A DNA stretch of 64,000 nt from Reyranella sp. CPCC 100927 (lineage in GTDB: Bacteria > Pseudomonadota > Alphaproteobacteria > Reyranellales > Reyranellaceae), in NCBI RefSeq assembly GCF_007859315.1, contig NZ_VOHA01000016.1:62001-126000 (forward strand). Reading direction: 5' to 3'. Made by a program: the position numbers and the translations under genes. This document shows positions 35,675 to 44,090 of the stretch, piece after piece (the stretch's first letter is position 1; every line of letters starts with the position of its first letter). Under the pieces are notes generated by a model. It made no database searches, was not told where the DNA came from, and saw only the letters and a list, made by a program, of their open reading frames with translations.

Positions 35675-36526
35675 TCATGGCGCGATCACCATGCCCTCGC
35701 GCGCAACGATGACGCGCGGCTGGCCGTTTCTGGCCGTACCCGGCCGGGCTGCCTGCGCGTCGCGCTCGATACCGTCCATGCAATCATCGTCATGCGAGGG
35801 ATCATGGTGAAAGATCACCAGGCTGCCGACGTTGGCAGCGTCGGCGACGCGAATGCCCTCCTGCCACGTCGAATGGCCATAGCCGCGATGGGCCGGATAT
35901 TCGGCATCCGTGTAGGTGCTGTCGTAGATCATCACATCGGCGTCGCGGCACAGCTCGACCACGACCGGATCCGGCGGACCGCCACGGTGTTCGGTATCGG
36001 TGATGTAGCAGATCGCCTTGCCGCCATACTCGATGCGATAGCCGGTGGCGCCGTTGGGATGGTTGAGCGGCGCCGTGCGCAGGCGCACGCCGGCTGCCGG
36101 CCGCAAGGTCTCGCCGCTGCGAAAGTCGCGGAACTCGACCTTGGCAAGAAAGATGTCGAGCGTCACCGGATACAGCGGCGCCATCATCATCTGTTTGACC
36201 ACGTCGACCAGCCGCAGGATCGGCGCCAGATGCCCGGCCCACATCCTTACCTTGTTCTCGCGCGTATAAAGCGGCTTGAAGAACGACAGCCCGCAGATGT
36301 GGTCGAAGTGCGTGTGGGTGAAGAAGATGTCGAGGTCGAGCTTGTCGTTCGGACACAGCATATCGCCCAGCGGGCGCACGCCGGTGCCGGCATCAAAGAT
36401 CAGGCGCCGCGACCCCGCCGTTACTTCCAGGCACGAGGTGTTGCCACCGTACCGAACATATTGCGGTCCGGCGCAGGCGATCGAACCCCGTACGCCCCAG
36501 AACCTGACCGCGAAATCACTCGCCAC
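35675..36526 (-). CDS. MBL-fold metallo-hydrolase (cyclic-nucleotide/RNase Z-like group)
   Basis: A 283-residue protein with N-terminal VRFWGVRGSIACAGP and YGGNTSCLEV, then the metal motif THTHFDH (His71, His73, Asp75, His76), ITDTEHRGG and a late FHHDPSHDDD. This is the MBL group sharing the WGxRGS start with predicted phosphodiesterase or ribonuclease Z-like proteins. The product hydrolysed is unknown. The HHDPSHDDD end supplies additional metal ligands. It is monocistronic, between a methyltransferase and an oxidoreductase, all leftward. Confidence 0.88.
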   Translation of the reverse strand: MASDFAVRFWGVRGSIACAGPQYVRYGGNTSCLEVTAGSRRLIFDAGTGVRPLGDMLCPNDKLDLDIFFTHTHFDHICGLSFFKPLYTRENKVRMWAGHLAPILRLVDVVKQMMMAPLYPVTLDIFLAKVEFRDFRSGETLRPAAGVRLRTAPLNHPNGATGYRIEYGGKAICYITDTEHRGGPPDPVVVELCRDADVMIYDSTYTDAEYPAHRGYGHSTWQEGIRVADAANVGSLVIFHHDPSHDDDCMDGIERDAQAARPGTARNGQPRVIVAREGMVIAP

Positions 36527-36669
36527 GCGGCTCTCCTTCCGGCACCAGCCTCACGATGCGGCGGTCCCGACACTTCCATAGTAGAATCCTGTCGCGGCCG
36601 AAGTCAGGCGGAAAGCTCCACTCGTTCCGCCACGGACCGATCCTCCACCGCCTCAATGATCTGTCGTCC

Positions 36670-37686
36670 TTAGTCAATTTCTATAAGCAACTTACCCTGA
36701 TTCTCACCGCGGTACAGCATGGCGATCGCGTCGGGGGCCTGTTCGAAGCCCCGCAACACATGCTCGCGATACTGCAACTGACCGCCGCGCACCCATGCTG
36801 CGAGATCACGAACAGCCTCGTCATACCGATCCATCCAATCGAACAGCAAAAAACCTTCAATCCGCGCCCGTTTGACCAGCAGGTGCCGCTCGACCCGGGG
36901 ACCGACCGGCCAGGGCTCCCAGGCGGCGACCGAGGCCGTGCCGCAGATCACGACCCGCGCCCGCAGCGCCAATCGGCTCACAACGGCATCGCTGATGGCA
37001 CCGCTGGTGTTGTCGAAATAGAGGTCGACGCCCTGCGGACAAGCCGCATCCAGCGCGACAGAAAAGTCGCCTGCCTTGTAGTCGAGCGCCGCGTCGAATC
37101 CGAAGACATCGAGGCACTGGCGCACTTTCGCGGCACCGCCGGCGATGCCGACGACATGACACCCCTTCAGCCGGGCGATCTGGCCAACGACCGAACCGAC
37201 AGCACCGGCAGCGGTCGACACGACCACGGTATCGCCGGCCTTCGGATGTCCGACGCCGAGCAATCCCCAGTACGCCGTCACACCGTTGACGCCCAGCACA
37301 CCCAGGGCCGTGGACAGCGGCAGATCGCGATCGGACACGGCACGGGCGGTGGCCGCCTCGACAACGGCGTAGCGCTGCCAGCCGAACATGCCGCTCACCA
37401 GATCGCCTGGTGTGAACAGATCGCTCGTCGACGCGATCACCTCGCCCGCCGCGAACGAACGCATGACGTCGCCGACCGGTACTGGTGGCGCATAGTTTGC
37501 GACCGCGTTGACCCAACCACGCATCGCAGGATCGACTGATAAATAGCGATTGCGCACCAGGATCTGGCCGTCACCCAGTTCAGGCACCGATGTCGTCTCC
37601 AGCGCGAAGTGATCGGCCTGCGGAATCCCCAACGGGCGGGCCGCCAGAACGACACGGCGGTTTTCAAGATTGCGCGATGTCGGCAC
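36670..37686 (-). CDS. MDR-family NADP-dependent oxidoreductase (CurA-like)
   Basis: A 338-residue protein starting at GTG 37686, chosen because GGAG lies 8 bases upstream and family members begin there; the ORF open to 37779 adds residues without homology. Signature: RRVVLAARPLGIPQADHF, LSVDPAMRGWV, VVVSTAAGAVGSVVGQIARLKG (NADPH site) and IAMLYRGENQGKLLIEI at the C-terminus. These enzymes reduce C=C bonds of enones or prostaglandin-like compounds without zinc. It is divergent from hspQ. Confidence 0.93.
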   Translation of the reverse strand: MPTSRNLENRRVVLAARPLGIPQADHFALETTSVPELGDGQILVRNRYLSVDPAMRGWVNAVANYAPPVPVGDVMRSFAAGEVIASTSDLFTPGDLVSGMFGWQRYAVVEAATARAVSDRDLPLSTALGVLGVNGVTAYWGLLGVGHPKAGDTVVVSTAAGAVGSVVGQIARLKGCHVVGIAGGAAKVRQCLDVFGFDAALDYKAGDFSVALDAACPQGVDLYFDNTSGAISDAVVSRLALRARVVICGTASVAAWEPWPVGPRVERHLLVKRARIEGFLLFDWMDRYDEAVRDLAAWVRGGQLQYREHVLRGFEQAPDAIAMLYRGENQGKLLIEID

Positions 37687-37876
37687 GGTCCTTGCTCCGT
37701 ATCGTGTATAAGCATCCAGGTTGAGAGCGAACGTTCGGGGATGCGTTGCATTCACCCCCCTATCGGGAGCAAAATACATGCGCGCACAAGGTCCGGACGC
37801 CCCACTGGCGCCCCATCATGATGGATCCTCGGGGCGGACGCGCGCCGCGCGCGCAGCGTATCGCGGGGAAAAAACC

Positions 37877-38200
37877 ATGAAAACCGCCAAGTTCGGGATC
37901 GGTCAGGTGGTCAAGCACCGGATCTACCCGTTCCGGGGTGTGATCTTCGATATCGATCCAGTGTTCGCCAACACCGAGGATTGGCTGATGTCGATTCCGG
38001 AAGAGGTGCGGCCGCGCCGCGACCAGCCATTCTATCATCTGTTGGCAGAGAACGCGCAAACCACCTACGTTGCCTACGTGTCCGAACAGAATCTGCTGCC
38101 CGACCGCAGCGGCAAGCCCGTCGGCCATCCGCAGATCGGCGAACTGTTTGCCGATTTCAACGGCTCGCACTACGAACCCCGCCACATCCGCGCGCATTGA
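37877..38200 (+). CDS. hspQ: Heat shock protein HspQ
   Basis: A 107-residue protein. ATG 37877 is preferred to upstream in-frame starts because GGGGAA lies just before it and homologs start at this point (KFGIGQVVKHRIYPFRG). FDIDPVFANTEDW, PFYHLLAEN and YVAYVSEQNLLPD are diagnostic. HspQ binds hemimethylated oriC-related regions and modulates Lon in enterobacteria; in Alphaproteobacteria only stress-related roles are assumed. Divergent from the MDR oxidoreductase; intergenic region about 190 bp. Confidence 0.95.
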   Translation: MKTAKFGIGQVVKHRIYPFRGVIFDIDPVFANTEDWLMSIPEEVRPRRDQPFYHLLAENAQTTYVAYVSEQNLLPDRSGKPVGHPQIGELFADFNGSHYEPRHIRAH

Positions 38201-38325
38201 CGCAAGGCCCGTGCCTGAGATCGCGTCCGCCGGCTCGATCGGCCGAGGCGATATGCCGATTGCATAGACAAATACGACAAGTTCCCGCACTTATGGACCG
38301 TGGCAAGTCCGAGCGGGAGCAAACG

Positions 38326-38994
38326 ATGCAGCGGCTCTTTGTGGCGTTGATTGTGCCGTGCCTTTTGGCATTGGTCGCTACACCGACCTTTGCGCAGATG
38401 CCGCCGGAATGGCCCGGTGCCGCGCGCGCCGTGCTGGCCGAACTCGAGAAGGGCTCGACGGTCGCCGAACGCCCCTTCAAGGACGAGGCGCGCCACGGCT
38501 GGACACTGGCGCGCAAGTGGCGCCTGCACAACAACCGCAACACCGAAATCGTCATGGCGGAGTATCTGGCCATGGTCACCTTGTGCCGCTGGTCAGGCTG
38601 CACCAAGGACACCGTCGCCGGCAAAACGATCCCCGCTCGCGCCGCCGAGGTCAAAGCCGAGAAGAAACGCTTTGCCGACGCCTACGCAATGGTCGATGCA
38701 TCGTTTGCCTGGCTCAACGAGCTGACCGGTCCCGGCACCGACTCGGCGAAAAAGAACGCAACGCTGTGGGCCAAGGACAAGGATACGGCTGCCGCCGACT
38801 TCGCCGTGTCCAACATCTACGCGCTGGGCTGGATACTGGCGCGCGAGCAGCCTGACGCGGCGCGACAGGCTGCCATGATGAGCTACTTCGGCCTGTACGT
38901 GAACGAGAAGGCGTGGATCGCCGACCGCTGCCTGGACATCAGCAAGATCGCCACGATCCTCGACGCACCGCCGAAGGTCGAAAGCTGCAGCTGA
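38326..38994 (+). CDS. Secreted protein of unknown function
   Basis: A 222-residue protein with GGGAG about 7 bases before ATG 38326. Signal peptide residues 1-22 (RLFVALIVPCLLALVATPTFAQ). The mature part is helical with conserved-looking Trp, Cys and Lys residues (HGWTLARKWRLHNNRNTEIV, LCRWSGCTKD) and ends in PKVESCS. No domain recognised. Periplasmic or exported. It follows hspQ on the same strand by 125 bp and is followed by an REP palindrome. Confidence 0.7.
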   Translation: MQRLFVALIVPCLLALVATPTFAQMPPEWPGAARAVLAELEKGSTVAERPFKDEARHGWTLARKWRLHNNRNTEIVMAEYLAMVTLCRWSGCTKDTVAGKTIPARAAEVKAEKKRFADAYAMVDASFAWLNELTGPGTDSAKKNATLWAKDKDTAAADFAVSNIYALGWILAREQPDAARQAAMMSYFGLYVNEKAWIADRCLDISKIATILDAPPKVESCS

Positions 38995-39009
38995 GATCAG
39001 CGGCGCGTC

Positions 39010-39094
39010 TGTCATCCCGAGCGTAGCGAGGGATCTTTCCGCTTCAACGATCAGCAGACCGCCCGAAAGATTCCTCGCTTCGCTCGGAATGACA
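39010..39094. repeat. REP-like palindrome, TGTCATCCCGAGC family, copy 2
   Basis: It starts TGTCATCCCGAGCGTAGCGA and ends TCGCTTCGCTCGGAATGACA, forming a long hairpin. It sits between the convergent secreted-protein and LysR genes, so it may also stop both transcripts. Confidence 0.8.
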
Positions 39095-39105
39095 ACGATC
39101 GACAG

Positions 39106-40008
39106 CTACTGCAACACCGCGTCAGTACGCAGGCGTGCGGCGGCGAAATCGACGAAGGTGCGAATCTTGGCGTTGGCGCGACGGCCTTCGGCGTGCACGA
39201 GATGAATCGGGACCGACGGTGGTTCGTACTGATCCAGCACGACACGCAACTGGCCCGCGCGCACGGCGGGCGCCACCATGTAGGAAAGCACGCGCGCCAA
39301 TCCCCGACCGGCAATCGCGGCCTGGATCGCGATCTCCGCGACGTTGGCCGTCAACTGGGACGGCACATCGATCACGTCGGTGCCGCCGCCCGGCTCGGCA
39401 AATGTCCAGCCCTCGGCCGCGCCGGCCTGTGACGACAGAATGGCGCGGTGCGCCTGCAGATCGGTCGGCCGCTGCGGCGTGCCGTTGCGGGCCAGATAGT
39501 CCGGCGATGCGACGACGACGCGGCGCACCTCGCCGATGCGCTGGGCGCTCAGGCTCGAATCTTCCAGATGCGCAATGCGCACCGCCACATCGAAGCCCTC
39601 CTCGATCAGGTTGACGACGCGATCGAGCAGCACAAGCCGGGCGGAGACCGCGGCGTGTCTATCGAGGAAATCCATCAGGACGGGCGCCACGAACATGCGG
39701 CCGAACATGACCGACGCCGTGATGTTCAGCATGCCACGCGGCTCGCCATGCAGGCCGGCGGCCGAGGCTTCGGCGTCTTCGAGTTCACCGAGAATACGTT
39801 TGGCGTCCTTCACGAAACGCTCGCCGGCTTCGGTAAGCCGCACCCGCCGCGTGTTGCGCTGAAACAGCCGCACGCCCAGCCGTTCCTCCACCGCGGCAAC
39901 CGCCCGTGTCACGGCCGGCGCCGACAGACCCAGGTTGCGCGCTGCGCTGGCGAAGCCGGCCGCCTCGGCCACGGCGATAAAAACCCGCAAAGTCTCCAAG
40001 CGGTCCAT
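39106..40008 (-). CDS. LysR family transcriptional regulator
   Basis: A 300-residue protein: N-terminal helix-turn-helix (residues 1-60, ETLRVFIAVAEAAGFASAARN, then RNLGLSAPAVTRAVAAVEERLGVRLF) and a C-terminal periplasmic-binding-like effector domain (~90-290). It resembles the large group of LysR proteins that regulate an adjacent divergent gene, here a GST gene. A palindrome at 40012-40032 lies directly before its start codon and is a likely autoregulatory site. The inducer is unknown. Confidence 0.92.
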   Translation of the reverse strand: MDRLETLRVFIAVAEAAGFASAARNLGLSAPAVTRAVAAVEERLGVRLFQRNTRRVRLTEAGERFVKDAKRILGELEDAEASAAGLHGEPRGMLNITASVMFGRMFVAPVLMDFLDRHAAVSARLVLLDRVVNLIEEGFDVAVRIAHLEDSSLSAQRIGEVRRVVVASPDYLARNGTPQRPTDLQAHRAILSSQAGAAEGWTFAEPGGGTDVIDVPSQLTANVAEIAIQAAIAGRGLARVLSYMVAPAVRAGQLRVVLDQYEPPSVPIHLVHAEGRRANAKIRTFVDFAAARLRTDAVLQ

Positions 40009-40011
40009 AGA

Positions 40012-40032
40012 CTATTCCATTTTATGAAATAG
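40012..40032. promoter_or_regulatory. Candidate LysR operator
   Basis: CTATTCCA, TTTTA, TGAAATAG form an 8-base inverted repeat with one mismatch and a 5-base centre, and the T-N11-A spacing fits LysR boxes. It lies 3 bases upstream of the LysR start codon and about 85 bases before the GST start, in the divergent intergenic region. Confidence 0.5.
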
Positions 40033-40115
40033 TGGGTTGCCTTCTGTGGATGTTCATATCGATCTTGGCAATAGCATATGGGAGGTCACGCGCCATACCA
40101 ACCGGGGTTCCCGTC

Positions 40116-40760
40116 ATGACCGTCTCGCCCGCCGCTCCAGCCCAGCCGATCCGGCTGTATCGTCACCCTCTCTCGGGCCACGCCCATCGGGTCGAGCTTT
40201 TCCTGTCCTTGCTCGGCCTGCCCTATGCGCTGGCCGACGTTGACCTCAAGGGTGGCGAGCACAAATCAGCTCCCTTCCTCGCCAAGAACCCCTTCGGCCA
40301 GGTGCCGGTGATCGAGGACGGCGACGTCATCGTGGCCGACAGCAACGCCATCCTGGTCTACTTGGCGACCCGCTACGACACGGCGGGCCGTTGGCTGCCG
40401 CGCGACGCTGTTGCCGCTGCCGCTGTCCAGCGCTGGTTGTCGGCGGCGGCCGGTCCCCTGGCCTTCGGGCCGGCGGCGGCGCGGCTGGTGACCGTGTTCG
40501 GCGCGCCCTTGGACCACGAACGCGCCAAGAGCATTGCGGCGGCGCTGTTCGCCGTCCTGGAATCGCACCTCGCCGCGCGCGCTTTCGTCACCGGCGCCAC
40601 GCCGACGATCGCCGACCTGGCGCTCTACAGCTACACCGCCCACGCTCCGGAAGGCGGCGTCTCGCTGCAGCCCTATCCGCACATCCGCGACTGGCTGGCG
40701 CGCATCGAGGCGCTGCCGGGCTTCGTCGCGATGCGCCAGACACCGGTGGCGGCCGCGTGA
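40116..40760 (+). CDS. Glutathione S-transferase family protein
   Basis: A 214-residue protein from ATG 40116; earlier in-frame starts lack homology. The N-terminal thioredoxin-like domain has RLYRHPLSGHAHRVELFLSL, NPFGQVPVIEDG with cis-Pro and DSNAILVYLA with the gamma-glutamyl-binding Glu/Asp-Ser. The C-terminal helical domain ends PTIADLALYSYTAHAPEG with the N-capping Asp. It probably conjugates or reduces electrophiles with glutathione. It forms a two-gene operon with the flavin/PNPOx-like gene 4 bp downstream and is divergent from LysR. Confidence 0.92.
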   Translation: MTVSPAAPAQPIRLYRHPLSGHAHRVELFLSLLGLPYALADVDLKGGEHKSAPFLAKNPFGQVPVIEDGDVIVADSNAILVYLATRYDTAGRWLPRDAVAAAAVQRWLSAAAGPLAFGPAAARLVTVFGAPLDHERAKSIAAALFAVLESHLAARAFVTGATPTIADLALYSYTAHAPEGGVSLQPYPHIRDWLARIEALPGFVAMRQTPVAAA

Positions 40761-40764
40761 TCCC

Positions 40765-41706
40765 ATGGACGACAACCGCATCCCCTTTCCCTTCCACCCC
40801 GGCGAGTTGCAGATGCAGCAACAAGCCGGGATGGCGGCGCGTTTCGCCAAACCGGGCGCCGTGGGCATCCGGCACGCCATGCCCGATCAGCATCGCGATT
40901 TCTTCGCCCTGCTGCCGTTGCTGTTCGTCGGCAGCAGGGACGCCGGCGGCCAGCCCTGGGCTTCGGTGCTAACCGGCGCGCCGGGTTTCGCCGCGTCGCC
41001 CGACGCCAGAACGCTGCGCGTCGACGCAAGGCCCGTTCCCGGTGATCCGCTGGCGGAGAACCTGGATGTCGGCAGTGACCTGGGCCTGCTCGGCATTCAA
41101 CTTGAAACGCGCCGGCGCAATAGACTGAACGGTTCGATCACGGCGCTGGATGCGGCAGGCTTCACCGTGGCCGTCGAGCAGAGTTTCGGCAACTGCGCGC
41201 AGTACATTCAGGCGCGTCGGCCCTATCGGGTCGATACGCCATCGCCTGCGCTGCTATCCGAGACGGCTCGTCTATCGGTCGATGCGCGCGCCCTTGTCGC
41301 CAAGGCGGATACCTTCTTCATCGCCTCCGCGGCGCCCCAGCAAGGGGTCGACGTTTCCCATCGCGGCGGCAAGCCTGGCTTCGTGCGCGTCGACCATGAC
41401 GACAACGGCAGCGTGCTGACCGCCCCGGACTTCCGTGGCAACGCCTTCTTCAACACCATGGGCAACATCGCGCTCGATCCGCGTGCGGGCCTGCTGTTCG
41501 TCGATTTCGACAGCGGTGATCTGCTGATGCTGGCCGCGCAGGCCGAGGTTATCTGGGACGGTGCCGAGCTTGCGGCCTTCCAGGGCGCCGAACGGCTGCT
41601 GCGGCTGCGCATCACGCACGGCCGGTTGCTTCAGCGTGCGTTGCCGCTGCGCTGGTCCGCGCCCGAGTATGCGCCGCAACTGGCGAAGACGGGCGCCTGG
41701 ACCTGA
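40765..41706 (+). CDS. Pyridoxamine 5'-phosphate oxidase-related flavin-nucleotide-binding protein
   Basis: A 313-residue protein starting 4 bp after the GST stop. HPGELQMQQQAGMAARF and MPDQHRDFFALLPLLFVGSRDAGG, then TAPDFRGNAFFNTMGNIALDPRAGLLFVDF, match the PNPOx-like FMN-binding split barrel, here in the larger two-barrel form often annotated as flavin-nucleotide-binding or linked to a ferredoxin-like reductase. The full length has no FNR domain. It may use a flavin cofactor to reduce a substrate that the GST also meets. Co-regulated by the divergent LysR (inference). Confidence 0.85.
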   Translation: MDDNRIPFPFHPGELQMQQQAGMAARFAKPGAVGIRHAMPDQHRDFFALLPLLFVGSRDAGGQPWASVLTGAPGFAASPDARTLRVDARPVPGDPLAENLDVGSDLGLLGIQLETRRRNRLNGSITALDAAGFTVAVEQSFGNCAQYIQARRPYRVDTPSPALLSETARLSVDARALVAKADTFFIASAAPQQGVDVSHRGGKPGFVRVDHDDNGSVLTAPDFRGNAFFNTMGNIALDPRAGLLFVDFDSGDLLMLAAQAEVIWDGAELAAFQGAERLLRLRITHGRLLQRALPLRWSAPEYAPQLAKTGAWT

Positions 41707-41748
41707 GAATGCCGGCGACTCAATGGTCGCCGGCATCGCCAGACGGTG

Positions 41749-42816
41749 CTATTGCGCGGCGATCGCGTCGGTCACGAACCGCTTCTTGTCGAAATCCTCT
41801 GCGACCTTGCCGTCGTTGGCGAGGATGGTCGATGCGTCGATCTTGGCGTACTCCATGACGCCCATGTCGGTCAGCGCCTTCTGTACCTTGGGACCGAACA
41901 GGCCGATGTCCTTGAGGATCGGCACGATGCGCGTGAAGAGCCGCGTGCGGAAAGCCTGCATGACGCCGGAGTTGAAGGCGTACTCCATCAGCTTGTCGAC
42001 CGGCAGGCCCGAGCGCATCCACACCTCACTCTGGTTGAAGCGGTCGCGCATGAAGTAGAGCGCCTCGACGCAGAACTCCTCGCGCTGGGCACGCTCATGG
42101 TCGCTGAGCTGCGGGTAGTAGTCGCGCAACGCCAGGCGGCCGAAGGTGACGTGACGCGCCTCGTCCTGCATGACGTAGGCGTTGACGGCGGCCGAGAGGT
42201 TGTTCTTCGCCTGATCGCGGATGCGCTGGAACGCGGCCAGCGCCAGGCCTTCGATCAGCACCTGCATGCCGAGATAGGTCATGTCCCAGCGGCTGTCGGT
42301 CAGCGTCTGCTCGAGCAGGTTCTTCAGCGACTCCGTGATCGGATACGCCATCTTGAATTTTTCGTGGATCAGCCGCTTGTAGACCTCGACGTGGCGCGCC
42401 TCGTCCATCACCTGGGTGGCGGCATAGAACTTGGCGTTCATGTCCGGCACGGTGTTCACGATCTTGGCGGTCGCGATCAGCGCGCCCTGCTCGCCATGCA
42501 TGAACTGGCAGATCGTGTGCGACGCGAGATTCCAGCGCAGCCAGATCTTCTCCTTCTCCGTCATCTTGTCCCAGAACGGAGAGCCGAAGATCGGGATCGA
42601 CTCGTCGGACATCCCCATCGGGTTGTCCTCCTGCAACTCCTGCGTCCAGTCGAGCCGGTCTGTCGCGTTCCACTGCTGCTGCTTGCCTTTTTCGTAGAGG
42701 TTCAGCAGCTCGGCCGAGCCGTCCTCGTACTCCCAGGTGAAATGCATCTGGGTCTTGCCGTCGAATTTCCACTCGGTGATGTCGACGGGCAGCTCATAGA
42801 TTTTCGTGGACGTCAT
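41749..42816 (-). CDS. Ferritin-like diiron protein (AurF/R2-like oxygenase candidate)
   Basis: A 355-residue all-helical protein. Two copies of the E-x29-E-x2-H motif supply a full diiron site: Glu109, Glu139, His142 and Glu189, Glu219, His222, each ending DEARH (MDEARHVEVY, QDEARHVTFG). This spacing fits the EX28-37DEX2H motif of AurF-type N-oxygenases and R2-like ferritin-superfamily enzymes. Probable function: O2-dependent oxidation of an unknown substrate. It is divergent from the PaaE-like reductase at 43027, a natural electron donor. Confidence 0.82.
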   Translation of the reverse strand: MTSTKIYELPVDITEWKFDGKTQMHFTWEYEDGSAELLNLYEKGKQQQWNATDRLDWTQELQEDNPMGMSDESIPIFGSPFWDKMTEKEKIWLRWNLASHTICQFMHGEQGALIATAKIVNTVPDMNAKFYAATQVMDEARHVEVYKRLIHEKFKMAYPITESLKNLLEQTLTDSRWDMTYLGMQVLIEGLALAAFQRIRDQAKNNLSAAVNAYVMQDEARHVTFGRLALRDYYPQLSDHERAQREEFCVEALYFMRDRFNQSEVWMRSGLPVDKLMEYAFNSGVMQAFRTRLFTRIVPILKDIGLFGPKVQKALTDMGVMEYAKIDASTILANDGKVAEDFDKKRFVTDAIAAQ

Positions 42817-43026
42817 GCTACGGCCTCCAGGCGGTCACGGCTGTCGCGCGACGCCCCAACAAGGCCGATGAACACCGACCCGGGCCGCCGCTTCCTCTCC
42901 AACGAACGGAAAATTTATGACGCTCCGTTCATATTTGTGGGCGGACGCTAGCATGTTCTGCTAGCACTGTCAGCCCGGAATCGCGCATAAGGCGGACCGC
43001 GCCGATCTTCGATGACGAGAGCCTTG

Positions 43027-44049
43027 ATGTCGTATCACCAGTTGCGCGTCGCGCGCATCGTGCAGGAAACACCGGACGCCCGGTCCTTTGTGCTGGCCGT
43101 GCCGCCCGAACTCGCCGACCGCTTCCGCTATCGCGCCGGCCAGTTCCTGACCTTCAAGGTGCCACATCCCGACGGCACCGTGGCGCGTTGCTATTCGCTT
43201 TCCAGTGCGCCGGAGACCGACGGCGAGGCCAAGGTCACGGTCAAGCGGGTGGACGGCGGCCGCGGCTCGAACTGGTTCCATGACGCGCTGAAGGAAGGTG
43301 CCACGCTCGACGTGATGGTGCCTGCCGGCCGCTTCGTGCTGAACGGCGGCGAGGCTCCGCTGTTGTTGTTCGCCGGCGGCAGCGGCGTCACACCGGTGAT
43401 GTCGCTGATCAAGTCGGCGCTGAAGACCACCAACCGGCGCATGCGGCTGTTCTACGCCAACCGCGATGCGCCATCAGTGATCTTCCAGGCCGAGTTCGAC
43501 GCGCTGGCGCGTGCCCATCCCGACCGCCTGGAGGTGCGCCATCACCTCGACGACCAGCAGGGCCTGACGACGGCCGCCGAGGTCACCCAGACGCTGGCGG
43601 GATTCGAGACGGCGGAAGCCTATCTCTGCGGCCCGGGTCCGTTCATGACCCTGGTCGAGGACACGCTGCTGAAGACCGGCATGCCGCGCAACCGCGTGCT
43701 GATTGAGCGCTTCGAGGCCTCAGGCAACGAGGCCGTGCCGATGGCGCCGCCTGAGGACGGCGACGTGATCCCTGATGCGATCACCATCCACTTCGAGGGC
43801 AAAGTGCATCGCGTGCCCTATCGCAAGGGCCTGTCGATCCTCAACGCGGCGCGCGAGGCGGGCCTGTCGCCCAACTCGGCCTGCGAGGAAGGCTTCTGCG
43901 CCTCGTGCGCGGCCAAGAAGATCAAGGGAAAGATTGTGCTGGCCAACAACGACATCTACACCGAGGACGATCTCGCCAGCGGCTGGATCCTGACCTGCCA
44001 GGGCCATGCCTTCGGCGAGGAGGTCGAGATCACCTACGACGTGGTGTGA
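43027..44049 (+). CDS. PaaE/HmpX-type ferredoxin reductase (FAD, NAD, [2Fe-2S])
   Basis: A 340-residue flavoprotein. ATG 43027 is the likely start; ATG 43012 adds five residues. Order: FAD-binding domain with RCYSLSSAPE, NAD-binding domain with LLLFAGGSGVTPVMSLIKSAL and YLCGPGPFM, and a C-terminal plant-type ferredoxin domain with cysteines 286, 291, 294 (CEEGFCASC) and 324. This is the layout of phenylacetyl-CoA epoxidase reductase PaaE and similar oxygenase reductases. The paaABCD genes are absent from the window; the divergent diiron protein is the obvious partner. It is followed 41 bp later by a GntR regulator. Confidence 0.93.
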   Translation: MSYHQLRVARIVQETPDARSFVLAVPPELADRFRYRAGQFLTFKVPHPDGTVARCYSLSSAPETDGEAKVTVKRVDGGRGSNWFHDALKEGATLDVMVPAGRFVLNGGEAPLLLFAGGSGVTPVMSLIKSALKTTNRRMRLFYANRDAPSVIFQAEFDALARAHPDRLEVRHHLDDQQGLTTAAEVTQTLAGFETAEAYLCGPGPFMTLVEDTLLKTGMPRNRVLIERFEASGNEAVPMAPPEDGDVIPDAITIHFEGKVHRVPYRKGLSILNAAREAGLSPNSACEEGFCASCAAKKIKGKIVLANNDIYTEDDLASGWILTCQGHAFGEEVEITYDVV

Positions 44050-44090
44050 GAGCGGTGTAGTCTCCAGACAGCGCAGCGGTCTGAGAGTCC

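Noticed and set aside
37690-37876. Heat-shock sigma-32 promoter before hspQ
   Set aside because: Separate CTTGA-like and CCCCCTAT-like pieces exist, but their spacing does not fit a sigma-32 promoter.
43027-44049. Phenylacetyl-CoA epoxidase reductase paaE as a firm symbol
   Set aside because: No paaABCD genes in the window; the domain layout is shared by many oxygenase reductases.
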